Shown piece after piece: positions 16,339-24,780 of a stretch of DNA of 33,770 nt; positions within the stretch are counted from its first letter, which is position 1, and the number at the start of each line of letters is the position of its first letter. Source of the stretch: Rhodospirillales bacterium (GTDB lineage: Bacteria; Pseudomonadota; Alphaproteobacteria; Rhodospirillales; GLO-3); assembly GCA_003354135.1 (NCBI GenBank), contig PIVK01000029.1, forward strand, positions 1 through 33,770, in the 5' to 3' direction. The notes beneath the pieces were generated by a model. It was given only the letters and a program-made list of their open reading frames with translations, was not told where the DNA came from and did no database searches. The translations under genes and the position numbers were made by a program.

Positions 16339-17496
16339 TTGATAAAAACCATCAAAACACCCGCTTTCGTAATTGACGAAAATATATTGCTGCAAGACAT
16401 CGCTCTTTTACGGAAGATCGCGGATGAAGCGTCATGTAAATTGTTGTACTCACCGAAGGCCTGTTCGATATCGTCGGTGTTAGAAATTGCATCAGGCCAT
16501 GTGGATGGTTTCGGGTGCAGTTCTTTGTTTGAAGTCACATTGGTGGATCAAATATGCGGCGGGGATACTCAAATCCATCTGGTGAGCCCCTTACTGAAAG
16601 AGGACACCCTGCGCACGATTGGCGATCGCCTCGATTACGTCACGATGAATTCACTTTCCCAATGGGGCCGGCTCCGAGATAAAATTCCGTCCGCCACCCA
16701 GCCTGGGATTAGAGTAAACCCGCAGCTTTCATTCATAAACGACCGGCGATATGACCCTTGCCGGCCCAATTCCAAACTCGGTGTGCCGATTGATAAATTG
16801 GCCGAAATGGTGAGCCGTGATGATGAATTGCTGCAAGGAATTAAAGGTATCCACTTTCACACCAACTGCGACGCGACTGAATTTGCCAGTCTGTTGGCGA
16901 CGGCTCGCCATATCCAAGGCCGCATCCCCAAATTCCTGGAACGATTAACCTGGGTCAATATGGGGGGAGGATACATTTTTAATGAGGTTGAAGACTACTC
17001 AGACTTTTTTCAGGCGGTCGAAATTTTTCGCGAGACGTTTGGTCTTGAGGTATTCATCGAGCCCGGCGCAAGCGTCGTCCGGCGCGCGGCAACCATCGAA
17101 GCGACCGTCCACGATCTGTTTGAAAGCGGCGGTGCAAAAGTCGCCATTCTGGATGCGACGGTGAACCATATGTCCGAAGTGTTTGAATTCCAATTTGAGC
17201 CTGATGTGCTTGGTTACAGTAAGGGAGGTTCGCACCCCTATATTCTGGCCGGCTGCACCTGTCTGGCGGGAGACGTTTTCGGCGAATATGCCTTTGATAC
17301 GCCGCTGGATATCGGCTCAAAGGTAAAGTTTCCCAACATGGGCGCCTATACGATATCGAAAGCGCATCGGTTCAACGGGGTTGCTCTCCTGTCAATTTAT
17401 ATGCGCCGGTCCGATGGTGCCGTACACTTGCTAAAAGAGGATACGTTTGATGATTTTGCGGGAACGTCGGGAGTAATTTGCAGTGCAGCTGTATGA
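16339..17496 (+). CDS. nspC: Carboxynorspermidine decarboxylase-like PLP enzyme (NspC family)
   Basis: A 385-residue fold-III (alanine-racemase-like) PLP decarboxylase. K40 in YSPKAC is the expected Schiff-base lysine. HFHTNCD, the phosphate loop VNMGGGY and EPGASVVRRA follow in order. The late CLAGDVFGEYAF with its catalytic-type cysteine closely matches NspC, which makes norspermidine or spermidine from the carboxy form. The usual partner, carboxynorspermidine dehydrogenase, is not in the window, so substrate supply is open. I chose TTG at 16339 because AGGA lies 8 bp upstream and homology starts at once (KTIKTPAFVID). An earlier TTG at 16309 overlaps the yjfC stop. The next gene overlaps its end by 14 bp, implying tight coupling. 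Confidence 0.85.
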   Translation: MIKTIKTPAFVIDENILLQDIALLRKIADEASCKLLYSPKACSISSVLEIASGHVDGFGCSSLFEVTLVDQICGGDTQIHLVSPLLKEDTLRTIGDRLDYVTMNSLSQWGRLRDKIPSATQPGIRVNPQLSFINDRRYDPCRPNSKLGVPIDKLAEMVSRDDELLQGIKGIHFHTNCDATEFASLLATARHIQGRIPKFLERLTWVNMGGGYIFNEVEDYSDFFQAVEIFRETFGLEVFIEPGASVVRRAATIEATVHDLFESGGAKVAILDATVNHMSEVFEFQFEPDVLGYSKGGSHPYILAGCTCLAGDVFGEYAFDTPLDIGSKVKFPNMGAYTISKAHRFNGVALLSIYMRRSDGAVHLLKEDTFDDFAGTSGVICSAAV

Positions 17497-18799
17497 GAAA
17501 AATGTTTCCGTTCCGCTTGCGCCCGGCAACCGCAACCTGATCGGGCATATCGAGAAGGCTCTGTCGTTCGGGTTGTCGGAAGATGAGATTCCTATCCGCC
17601 TAGCGATCACGTCCGCAGACGATAATCAATACAACTGTGAAATCGGATGTCTCGCGGATCCTGGTTCCGGCCATCGGGCGCAATACGACTCGATCTTTAA
17701 GCTGGAGCGCCGCGCAACTGAAAGTCACGATCAGTTTACGGCTGTGCATCTGGTGCCGACGGGCATTGGCGCGGAAATTGGCGGCCATGCCGGAGACGCC
17801 ACTCCGGCTGCTCGGCTGCTGGCCTCCGTCTGCGATCAATTTATCACCCATCCTAATGTCGTTAACGCAAGCGATATCAACGAGATGCCCGCCAACGCCT
17901 TATATGTGGAAGGCAGCGTGATTTGCCGTCTTTTGATGGGAACGGCGGGTTTGGTTCCGGCCAGATTGAATAGAGTTCTGGTGGTTATGGATTCCAGGCC
18001 CGATGAGATGATCGAAAATCTCGTCGTCAACACGGTAGAGGCGGCCAGAGCGACAGATGGCTTTGATTGCCCGAAAATATATAAACTCGAGCCCCCTTTA
18101 GAGCTTTTCGCGACCTACGCCGAGTCGGGAAGAGCCGTGGGTTCCGGGCAGGGAGTCGGTCGTCTTCTGGCAATGTTGAGGGAGACGCGGGATGAGTACG
18201 ACGCGGTCGCGATCTCATCGCTCATAACCGTTCCCGAAGGATATCACGATAAATATTTCAGTAGTGAGGGCGATATGGTCAACCCCTGGGGCGGGATTGA
18301 GGCCATGCTGACCCATGCCGTATCGCATGTTCTCAACGTGCCGTCCGCTCACGCCCCGATGATGGAATCCCGCGAAATATTATTTGAGGATGCCGGAAGG
18401 GTCGATCCCCGGATGGCGGCCGAGGCGATTTCATCATCCTTCTTTTACTGTGTGCTGAAAGGTTTAAAGCAAAGCCCCCGCATTGTCGTCGACCCCGCCC
18501 AAACGCAGTTGCCTGGCGTCGTAAGCGCCAGAAATATTTCCTGCCTTGTCATTCCAGAAGGCTGCATCGGATTGCCCACGCTCGCCGCGCTTGAGCAGGG
18601 TATACCGGTGATAGCTGTTCGTGAGGGGAAAGGCGTCGTCGACTGTGATTTGAACATTCTTCCTTGGCGGCAACATCAACTCATCCATGTTGAAAATTAC
18701 TGGGAAGCCGCCGGCGTGTTGAGCGCACTGCGAGCCGGCATTCAACCAAACTCGGTTCGGAGGCCATTCGAAAGGCTCGAGGTCAAGACCTGGAGTTAA
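17483..18799 (+). CDS. DUF3326 family protein
   Basis: A 438-residue soluble protein that I assign to DUF3326 from the conserved core VHLVPTGIGAEIGGHAGD, followed by FITHPNVVNASDIN and ALYVEGS (about 80-145). These proteins are known from cyanobacteria and scattered other bacteria, and no function is established. Later segments VNPWGGIEAML and CLVIPEGCIGLPTLAALEQGIPV suggest a two-domain alpha/beta enzyme. It starts at GTG 17483, inside the decarboxylase gene (14-bp overlap), with GGGAG 10 bp upstream. It is the last gene of the plus-strand arm. The tight coupling suggests it acts on the same small molecule as the decarboxylase and ATP-grasp enzyme (inference). Confidence 0.78.
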   Translation: MQLYEKNVSVPLAPGNRNLIGHIEKALSFGLSEDEIPIRLAITSADDNQYNCEIGCLADPGSGHRAQYDSIFKLERRATESHDQFTAVHLVPTGIGAEIGGHAGDATPAARLLASVCDQFITHPNVVNASDINEMPANALYVEGSVICRLLMGTAGLVPARLNRVLVVMDSRPDEMIENLVVNTVEAARATDGFDCPKIYKLEPPLELFATYAESGRAVGSGQGVGRLLAMLRETRDEYDAVAISSLITVPEGYHDKYFSSEGDMVNPWGGIEAMLTHAVSHVLNVPSAHAPMMESREILFEDAGRVDPRMAAEAISSSFFYCVLKGLKQSPRIVVDPAQTQLPGVVSARNISCLVIPEGCIGLPTLAALEQGIPVIAVREGKGVVDCDLNILPWRQHQLIHVENYWEAAGVLSALRAGIQPNSVRRPFERLEVKTWS

Positions 18800-18911
18800 T
18801 ACCGGAATCTTGCGTGTGGAGCGCCTCATGTTCACCGCGTTTTTCCCCTGTTGAGCTGCGCTCGACTGGGGGCGAGGGAGGGGGTATACCTTATCCTTGG
18901 GGGAAAGGCTC

Positions 18912-20048
18912 ATGCGCAACGGGATCATCGGTCTGGTGATTGGAGTGATCGTCGGCATCGTGCTTGGTGCCACTGTCATCGCGCCCCGGCTCAATGCCCA
19001 AAAACTCGCTGCTGCGAACCTGCTCGTAACGCCGGTCGAAGAGCGGCATCTGCCGCCGGGGACACCGGCACCCGTGGGGCCGGTCGACGTGATGCTACGC
19101 ATCGCCAGTGCATATCCCACCCATTTGACGCAAATCGGCACGCTGGCGACGCGTGTGGACAGCGCGCTTCGCCGTACATCGGAAGGCGGGATCGGGTTCG
19201 ATGTGCAGGAGCCCGGAGCGCTGGGCGGGCGGGACGAACTGTTCGACGCGGTGTCTTCGGGTGCGCTCGATGGGGCTCTGGCCTCACCAACGCTCTGGGG
19301 GCATCAGGCGCCCGGACTACAGGTCTTCGGCGGTGTTCCTTTTGGGCCGGGGCCGACCGAGCTTTTGGCTTGGATCGACTTTGGCGGCGGTCGGGCGCTC
19401 TATGACCAGCTGTACGCAAAAAAGAACATCCGTGCCATTCCCTGTGGTGTCGGATCGTCGGAAGGGGCGGGTTGGTTTAAGACCGAGATCAAGTCCCTCA
19501 AGGACATCCGGGGGCTTCGCATGGCGGTCTACGGGTTGCCGGCCCAGGTGCTGGCGCGGATTGGTTTCGATGTGACGCGGCTGGATGGGGAAAATATTCT
19601 GGATGCCTTCGAGAAGGGGGACATCGATGGGGCCGAGTTCTCCATGCCGGCCGTCGACTTCGCATTGGGTCTGCACAAGGTGGCCGGGTACTACTACTTT
19701 CCAGGCTGGCACCAGCCAGCGACTCTGTTCGACCTGATGATCAATCTTAAGCGCTGGACGGAGTTGCCGATGATCCGGCGTGCCCAAATCGAGACCGTCT
19801 GCGGCGACGCGGTCCGCCGGTCCCTGGCGGAGGCCGAAGCCACCCAGTTCAATGCCCTCAAGACCCTGCAGGGCGCGGGGGTGGTCATCCACCGCTGGCC
19901 CACCGACGTGATGGAGGCCCTGGCGGCGACTTGGCGCAAGGTGGCGAGGGAGGAGGCCTTGGCCGATCCCGGTTTTCGCAAGGCCTGGAAGTCGCTGACC
20001 CTATTCCGTCGTGACTACGAGATATGGAAAGAAGTGGGACGCCTTTGA
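18912..20048 (+). CDS. Orphan DctP-like TRAP solute-binding protein, membrane-anchored
   Basis: 378 residues. The N-terminal hydrophobic helix (about 4-30) lacks a clear cleavage site, so the protein is probably tethered to the inner membrane. The rest follows the mannitol/chloroaromatic type of DctP binding protein: EGAGWFKTEIKSL, then GLRMAVYGLPAQVL, DGAEFSMP and YYYFPGWHQP. The position where this family usually has a carboxylate-binding arginine (G-L-K-M-R-I-P-G) reads M-A-V, so the key Arg appears replaced by Ala. No dctQ/dctM permease genes adjoin it. ATG 18912 is preceded by a GGGGGAAAGG ribosome-binding site. It may be a receptor rather than a transporter component. GC content returns to the high genome level here (one sampled line is 68%). 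Confidence 0.83.
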   Translation: MRNGIIGLVIGVIVGIVLGATVIAPRLNAQKLAAANLLVTPVEERHLPPGTPAPVGPVDVMLRIASAYPTHLTQIGTLATRVDSALRRTSEGGIGFDVQEPGALGGRDELFDAVSSGALDGALASPTLWGHQAPGLQVFGGVPFGPGPTELLAWIDFGGGRALYDQLYAKKNIRAIPCGVGSSEGAGWFKTEIKSLKDIRGLRMAVYGLPAQVLARIGFDVTRLDGENILDAFEKGDIDGAEFSMPAVDFALGLHKVAGYYYFPGWHQPATLFDLMINLKRWTELPMIRRAQIETVCGDAVRRSLAEAEATQFNALKTLQGAGVVIHRWPTDVMEALAATWRKVAREEALADPGFRKAWKSLTLFRRDYEIWKEVGRL

Positions 20049-20055
20049 ACGACGC

Positions 20056-21195
20056 CTATTCGACGTGCCCCTCGATGTCGGAGGGCAGGTCGCTCATCTT
20101 GGTCAGCAGGTATTCAAGGTCATCTGCCTCGAATTCCACGCCGAGGTCGCCGTACTGGGTCAGAATGCGTTCGATCATGCGCCGCGAGTAGCGTTCACGG
20201 TCGTTGTCCAGGCCGTCGTAGTCGGTCTCCTTGGCGACGTCGACCGCAGCGCGGACGGCGGGCCAGTGGGCTTCCGGCAGACCCGACTTCTCGAACAGTG
20301 CCTTGAGGCCCAGCGGTCCCGAATCGTGGGCCAGTTGGCGCACGTTGATCAGTGGCAGGCCGGTCAGCAGCGCCAACGCGGTTTCGAAGAAGCGCATGTC
20401 GCCCATGCAGAGTGCACGGACGACGATGGACGGCGTAAGGCGACCGTTGTCGTTGAGCTGTTTGACCAGGATCTCCACGTCGTTCTCGTCGGACTCGGTT
20501 GACAGAGTCACCGTTGCCCGCTCGCGGCTCTGCAGGATGATGTCGGTCGCCATCCCTGCCGGCAGGTCCTGGTTGGTGACCAGTTTGTCCTTGAGGTGTT
20601 CGGAGACCATGGTCACCAGGCGCTCAGTCACGGCCACCGGGAGCCTGGGTCGGACCACCATGGCTGCCTGGACCCTTTCGCTGGAGCCCATATGGTCCAC
20701 CACTTTCTGCAGCGAGCCTTCCGAGATGTTGGCGCCCACGTTGGAAACCAGGGAGGTCACCACATCCTCGTTCTTGGTTTCGACCAGGGCGTCGGAGACC
20801 TTCTCCGAAACGGTCGAACGCTGGGCGATGGCCTTCTGCTTCTCAGAGTCCTGGCTGGTGCGAACCAACTCGACCAGGTCCTCATCGGACAGCACCTCGG
20901 AGAACTGAAGCACCGGCAGAGCGACCGAATCCACGTCCTTGGCCAACGAAAGCGCCACATCGTGGGGCACGTTGGCGTTTTCCTTGAGATTCTGGGCCAG
21001 GGCTTCGCGAACGCGAACCTCCGCATCCTTGACCAGGACACGGAAAATTTCTTCGGCCAGTTTGCGCTCATTGTCGGACAGGACACCCCGTCCGAAATTG
21101 TCTGCGATCTTTGCCGCCGTTTCCGCCCGGGCGTTCCCGGATTTGTCGGTAACTAACTTGTGGACGTCGACTTCGGTCAGCGTGGGGCGTGGCAT
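20056..21195 (-). CDS. DUF2336 protein, HEAT-like helical repeats
   Basis: A 379-residue soluble protein with no signal peptide. It consists of repeated helical pairs with HEAT-like spacing (for example VRVREALAQNLKENANVPHDVALSLAKD), typical of DUF2336, a family found widely in alphaproteobacteria and without an assigned function. Short repeats and acidic surfaces suggest a protein-binding scaffold. I chose ATG 21195; the frame opens three codons earlier at a TTG. It converges with the preceding binding-protein gene, with only 7 bp between stop codons and no visible terminator. Confidence 0.85.
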   Translation of the reverse strand: MPRPTLTEVDVHKLVTDKSGNARAETAAKIADNFGRGVLSDNERKLAEEIFRVLVKDAEVRVREALAQNLKENANVPHDVALSLAKDVDSVALPVLQFSEVLSDEDLVELVRTSQDSEKQKAIAQRSTVSEKVSDALVETKNEDVVTSLVSNVGANISEGSLQKVVDHMGSSERVQAAMVVRPRLPVAVTERLVTMVSEHLKDKLVTNQDLPAGMATDIILQSRERATVTLSTESDENDVEILVKQLNDNGRLTPSIVVRALCMGDMRFFETALALLTGLPLINVRQLAHDSGPLGLKALFEKSGLPEAHWPAVRAAVDVAKETDYDGLDNDRERYSRRMIERILTQYGDLGVEFEADDLEYLLTKMSDLPSDIEGHVE

Positions 21196-21760
21196 CGGCT
21201 TCAAAATCCCAACAGCAGAACGGGCACCAAAAATAGTATCTGCAATCAGTATACTGTTGATGTTCCGGCAGCACTAGAGCGGATATTGAGAAAAATAGAA
21301 GCTGCTTCGTGGCGCCGAATTTTTGCGTGAATCCTCTCTATCATTTTGATGTAGATGACGATTTGCGGAATAATACCAAGGTGCGTCACGAAGCAACTCG
21401 GATTATTCTGATCGGGCTTGTTCTTATGATGAAGGTGTCCGATAGCGGTAAGCTGGCGGAATGGGACGGATCGTGATCGTGCCGGCCATGGCAGGGTCGA
21501 GCTGGAGTTTGATCGCCTGTTTCCGTTCGGGCCGCAGGTGGCTAGGCGCCGGTCGTATCGTGTGTTGCCGACAGAGCCTATACACCGGGGCCAATGCGCA
21601 TAAGCCAAGCAAAGCACGTGCCACAAAAACGCCATATTGCGGCCACGATTTTGCGAGAATTCTTTTGTAACTATTGCAAGCCCGCATGCGAGTCTCTATT
21701 AATGCGCGCGACTTTAAATTCGATGGTTCCTGACGTTCGTTACGATACGGAGATTGAGAT
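21196..21760. other. 565-bp intergenic region with an inverted repeat
   Basis: No gene is supported. TGCTTCGTGGCGC (21303-21315) and GCGTCACGAAGCA (21383-21395) form a 13-bp inverted repeat with one G/T mismatch, enclosing 67 bp. The part near 21660-21750 is more AT-rich and probably contains the cytochrome c promoter. Open frames on the minus strand here have no recognisable product. Confidence 0.4.
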
Positions 21761-22168
21761 ATGAAGAAGATCGTTACCCGCGCTCTCGCCGTTGCTGCCG
21801 CCGTGACCATGATGAGCGGCACGGCTTATGCCGGAGATGCGGCCGTTGGCGAAAAGTACGCCGGCAAGAGGTGCAAGCAGTGCCACACCTGGGACAAGGG
21901 CGGCAAGAAGAAGATCGGCCCCAACCTGTTCGGTGTGATGGATCGTCCGGCCGGAACGTCTGAGGGCTTCAAGTACTCGAAGCTGTTCGTCAAGGCGGCG
22001 GATAAGATCGGCACCTGGGAAGACGCCGAGTTGGCTCAGTACCTCAAGGACACGACCAAGTTCCTGCGTAAGACGTCCGGTGGCAAAGGTCGGTCCAAGA
22101 TGACCTTCAAGGTCAAGAAGGGGAAGGATCAAGAGAATCTGATTGCCTGGCTGAAGACCATTAAGTAA
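21761..22168 (+). CDS. Periplasmic class I cytochrome c
   Basis: 135 residues. A signal peptide (1-24, ending AYA) is followed by one heme-binding CKQCH motif at 38-42. Further along are the GPNLFGV segment and a probable axial Met (M114 in KMTF). The mature protein is about 111 residues and strongly basic (many Lys), like cytochrome c2 or c550-type electron carriers that dock to acidic partners such as oxidases or reductases. It is monocistronic: it has its own upstream region and a strong terminator 27 bp after the stop. Confidence 0.93.
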   Translation: MKKIVTRALAVAAAVTMMSGTAYAGDAAVGEKYAGKRCKQCHTWDKGGKKKIGPNLFGVMDRPAGTSEGFKYSKLFVKAADKIGTWEDAELAQYLKDTTKFLRKTSGGKGRSKMTFKVKKGKDQENLIAWLKTIK

Positions 22169-22195
22169 GCGCGCCTCGCGCTTTGAAGGTTTCGA

Positions 22196-22225
22196 CGCCC
22201 TGCCGGACTTCCGGCAGGGCGTTTT
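22196..22225 (+). terminator. Intrinsic terminator of the cytochrome c gene
   Basis: A perfect 11-bp stem CGCCCTGCCGG/CCGGCAGGGCG with a 4-nt loop is followed by TTTT. It serves the plus strand; the converging TRAP permease stop codon begins at its last T. Confidence 0.9.
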
Positions 22226-24780
22226 CAAGATCGCCGTCTACGCCTCTGGACCAGAACGATAAGGCCCAGCAGAGCGAGAGCGGGGACATACATGACTTGC
22301 TTGGGCCAACGGTCGCTATTCCTAAGCTGGAGCGATAGAATCTGCCAGTCGAAATCCAGGCCGGCCGTTTCCGCCGGGCTGTCGAATGTCACCGCCTCGA
22401 CGAAGACATCTGTCTCCTCGACGCGAAGTTCCAACCCCATGTCGCGCAAGCGTTCCGCACCGGTTCCCGGTTCTCCCAGGGCCAAGAGGACAGTCCGCGT
22501 TACCGTGTTTCCGTCTATCGTCTCGCCCCGGGCCACGATCCGCAACGGCGCGCCGGCGGGGAGAGCCGCTACCGTTTCGTGAATGGTCGACGGGTTCACG
22601 GCTCGATAGGGCGGCTGGACGCGGTCCCACCAGAATCCCGGTCGGAAGAGGGTGAAGGCGACCAGCAACAGCGCCGCCGTTTCCCACAACCGGCTTTTCG
22701 ACACGAACCACCCTTGAGTGGCGGCGGCGAACAGCAGCATGGCGGCGGTGGCACTCAGGACCGTCAGCAGAAGGTGCCCCCATCCCTCGATGCCGATCAG
22801 CAGGAGTTCGGTGTTGAAGATGAAGAGGAACGGCAGGATCGCGGTGCGGATGTCGTAGGCGAATCCCTGGATGCCGGTGCGGATCGGATCCCCCTTGGCA
22901 ATGGCGGCGGCGGCGAACGCGGCCAGTCCGACCGGTGGAGTGTCGTCGGCGAGAATGCCAAAGTAGAAGACGAACAGGTGTACGGCAACCAACGGCACCA
23001 CCAGCCCGTGTTCCGCCCCCAGCGTCACGATTACCGGGGCCATTAGGGTCGAGACCACCATGTAGTTGGCGGTGGTCGGGAGCCCCATTCCGAGCACAAG
23101 GCAGATGATCGAGGTGAGGATCAGCATCAGGAGTATGTTGCCGCCAGAGACGATCTCGACGAATTCGGTCATCACCTGACCGATGCCGGTCTGGGTCACC
23201 ACGCCGACAACGATTCCGGCGGCGGCCGTCGCGACGCCGATGCCGATCATATTGCGCCCGCCGCCGACCAAGCCTTGAATCAGGTCGTCGCCTCCCCGCT
23301 TCAGAATCGTCCGGTCGACCGTTTCCCCGCGAAACAGAGCCTTGAGGGGGCGGTGAGTGAGGACGATGGCCACCATCAAAGCCACGGCCCAGAAGGCCGC
23401 CAGCGCTGGGGAGAACCGCTCCACCACCAGGCACCAAACCAACATTGCCACCGGCAACAGGTAATAGAGACCCGAGCGTAGCGTCGGGCCGGTGTCGGGG
23501 ATCTCCAGGACCGGCTGGTCGGGGTCGGGCATGGCGAGGTCTTCCTCGGCCGCCGCGATCCGGACCAGAGCCAGATAGGCCAGGAGGATCAGAAAGCCGG
23601 CGATCCAGGGAGAGGCGTCCCCGGCCGCATCCTTGACCCAACTCAGTCCATAATAGACCATGCCGGACAGCAGGAGGATACCGGTGATCACGGCGCCCAT
23701 GGCGGCGGCGGTCTGCAGCGGCGTTCGCGGATGGCGTCGCGGTAGCCCCTCCAACCCCGCCTTGCAGGCTTCGAGATGGACGATATAGACGAGGGCGATG
23801 TAGGAGATGGCCGCCGGCAGTAGGGCGTGTTTGACCACCTCGACGTAGGAAATTCCCACGTATTCGACGATCAGGAACGCAGCGGCCCCCATGACCGGAG
23901 GGGTAAGTTGGCCATTGGTCGATGATGCCACTTCGACGGCGCCTGCTTTCTCGGGCGAAAACCCGACCCGCTTCATCAGCGGAATAGTGAACAGGCCTGT
24001 CGTCACCACATTGGCGACCGAGGACCCCGAAACCATGCCGTTCATTGCAGAAGCCGCTACGGCCGCCTTTGCGGGACCGCCACGCTGGTGACCCAGCAGC
24101 GAGAAGGCGACCTCGATGAAATACTGGCCCCCGCCGGCCCGTTCCAACAACGCCCCGAACAGCACGAACAGGAAGACCATGGAGGTCGACACACCCAGCG
24201 CAATTCCGAACACGCCCTCTGTTGACAGCCACTGGTGTGACAGGAGCTTGGATATTGACACCCCCTTGTGGGCAATGGCGTCGGGCATCCAGGGCCCGGC
24301 CAGCGCGTAGGTTAGGAAAACCCCCGCGACCAAGAGAAGCGCCAGCCCAACGGAGCGGCGCGTTGCCTCCAGAAGGAGCGCCAGTCCGGCGATGCCGACG
24401 ACGAGGTCTATGGTTGTCGGATTCCCCGGCCGTTCGGCCAAGGCCTCCTGGAACAGGAACAGATAGGCGGCGGTGAAGGCGGCGGCGATGGCCAGAGCCC
24501 AGTCGAGAAGTGGCACGTGATCCCGGCGTGCCCAACGATGTCCGGGAAAGGCAAGAAAAGTGAGGAAGACGGCGAAGGCCAAATGAATGGACCGGGCCTC
24601 GGTCTCGTTGAAGACTCCGACGCCAAGGATAAAGGGCAAAGATGAGGCGTACCAAAGCTGAAACGCGGACCACAAGAAGGGCACCAGGAACAGCGCCCTG
24701 GCCGGCAGGCCGGTGGGGGCGCGTGGTCCGGTTTCAGCTTCGGCGACTAGGTTTTCGAGTTCGCCCCCCAGGTTAGGCAA
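22225..24780 (-). CDS. TRAP transporter fused permease (4TM/12TM) with a DUF3394-like tail
   Basis: An 851-residue integral membrane protein. The N-terminal four-helix part corresponds to DctQ and the long following helix bundle to DctM, as in TAXI-type TRAP permeases. Motifs seen include GGQYFIEVAFSLLG, MNGMVSGSSVANVVTTG and GMGLPTTANYM. The last about 130 residues form a soluble, probably periplasmic domain and a final helix ending in RRRRR, matching DUF3394 tails of this family. It moves an organic anion with Na+ or H+, using the adjoining binding protein. The start codon appears to be TTG immediately after the binding-protein TAA; no in-frame ATG lies near, so the start is uncertain. Confidence 0.92.
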   Translation of the reverse strand: MPNLGGELENLVAEAETGPRAPTGLPARALFLVPFLWSAFQLWYASSLPFILGVGVFNETEARSIHLAFAVFLTFLAFPGHRWARRDHVPLLDWALAIAAAFTAAYLFLFQEALAERPGNPTTIDLVVGIAGLALLLEATRRSVGLALLLVAGVFLTYALAGPWMPDAIAHKGVSISKLLSHQWLSTEGVFGIALGVSTSMVFLFVLFGALLERAGGGQYFIEVAFSLLGHQRGGPAKAAVAASAMNGMVSGSSVANVVTTGLFTIPLMKRVGFSPEKAGAVEVASSTNGQLTPPVMGAAAFLIVEYVGISYVEVVKHALLPAAISYIALVYIVHLEACKAGLEGLPRRHPRTPLQTAAAMGAVITGILLLSGMVYYGLSWVKDAAGDASPWIAGFLILLAYLALVRIAAAEEDLAMPDPDQPVLEIPDTGPTLRSGLYYLLPVAMLVWCLVVERFSPALAAFWAVALMVAIVLTHRPLKALFRGETVDRTILKRGGDDLIQGLVGGGRNMIGIGVATAAAGIVVGVVTQTGIGQVMTEFVEIVSGGNILLMLILTSIICLVLGMGLPTTANYMVVSTLMAPVIVTLGAEHGLVVPLVAVHLFVFYFGILADDTPPVGLAAFAAAAIAKGDPIRTGIQGFAYDIRTAILPFLFIFNTELLLIGIEGWGHLLLTVLSATAAMLLFAAATQGWFVSKSRLWETAALLLVAFTLFRPGFWWDRVQPPYRAVNPSTIHETVAALPAGAPLRIVARGETIDGNTVTRTVLLALGEPGTGAERLRDMGLELRVEETDVFVEAVTFDSPAETAGLDFDWQILSLQLRNSDRWPKQVMYVPALALLGLIVLVQRRRRRS

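Noticed and set aside
21246-21822. Minus-strand frames of 129-132 residues before cytochrome c
   Set aside because: They overlap the cytochrome promoter and start, and show no recognisable domains.
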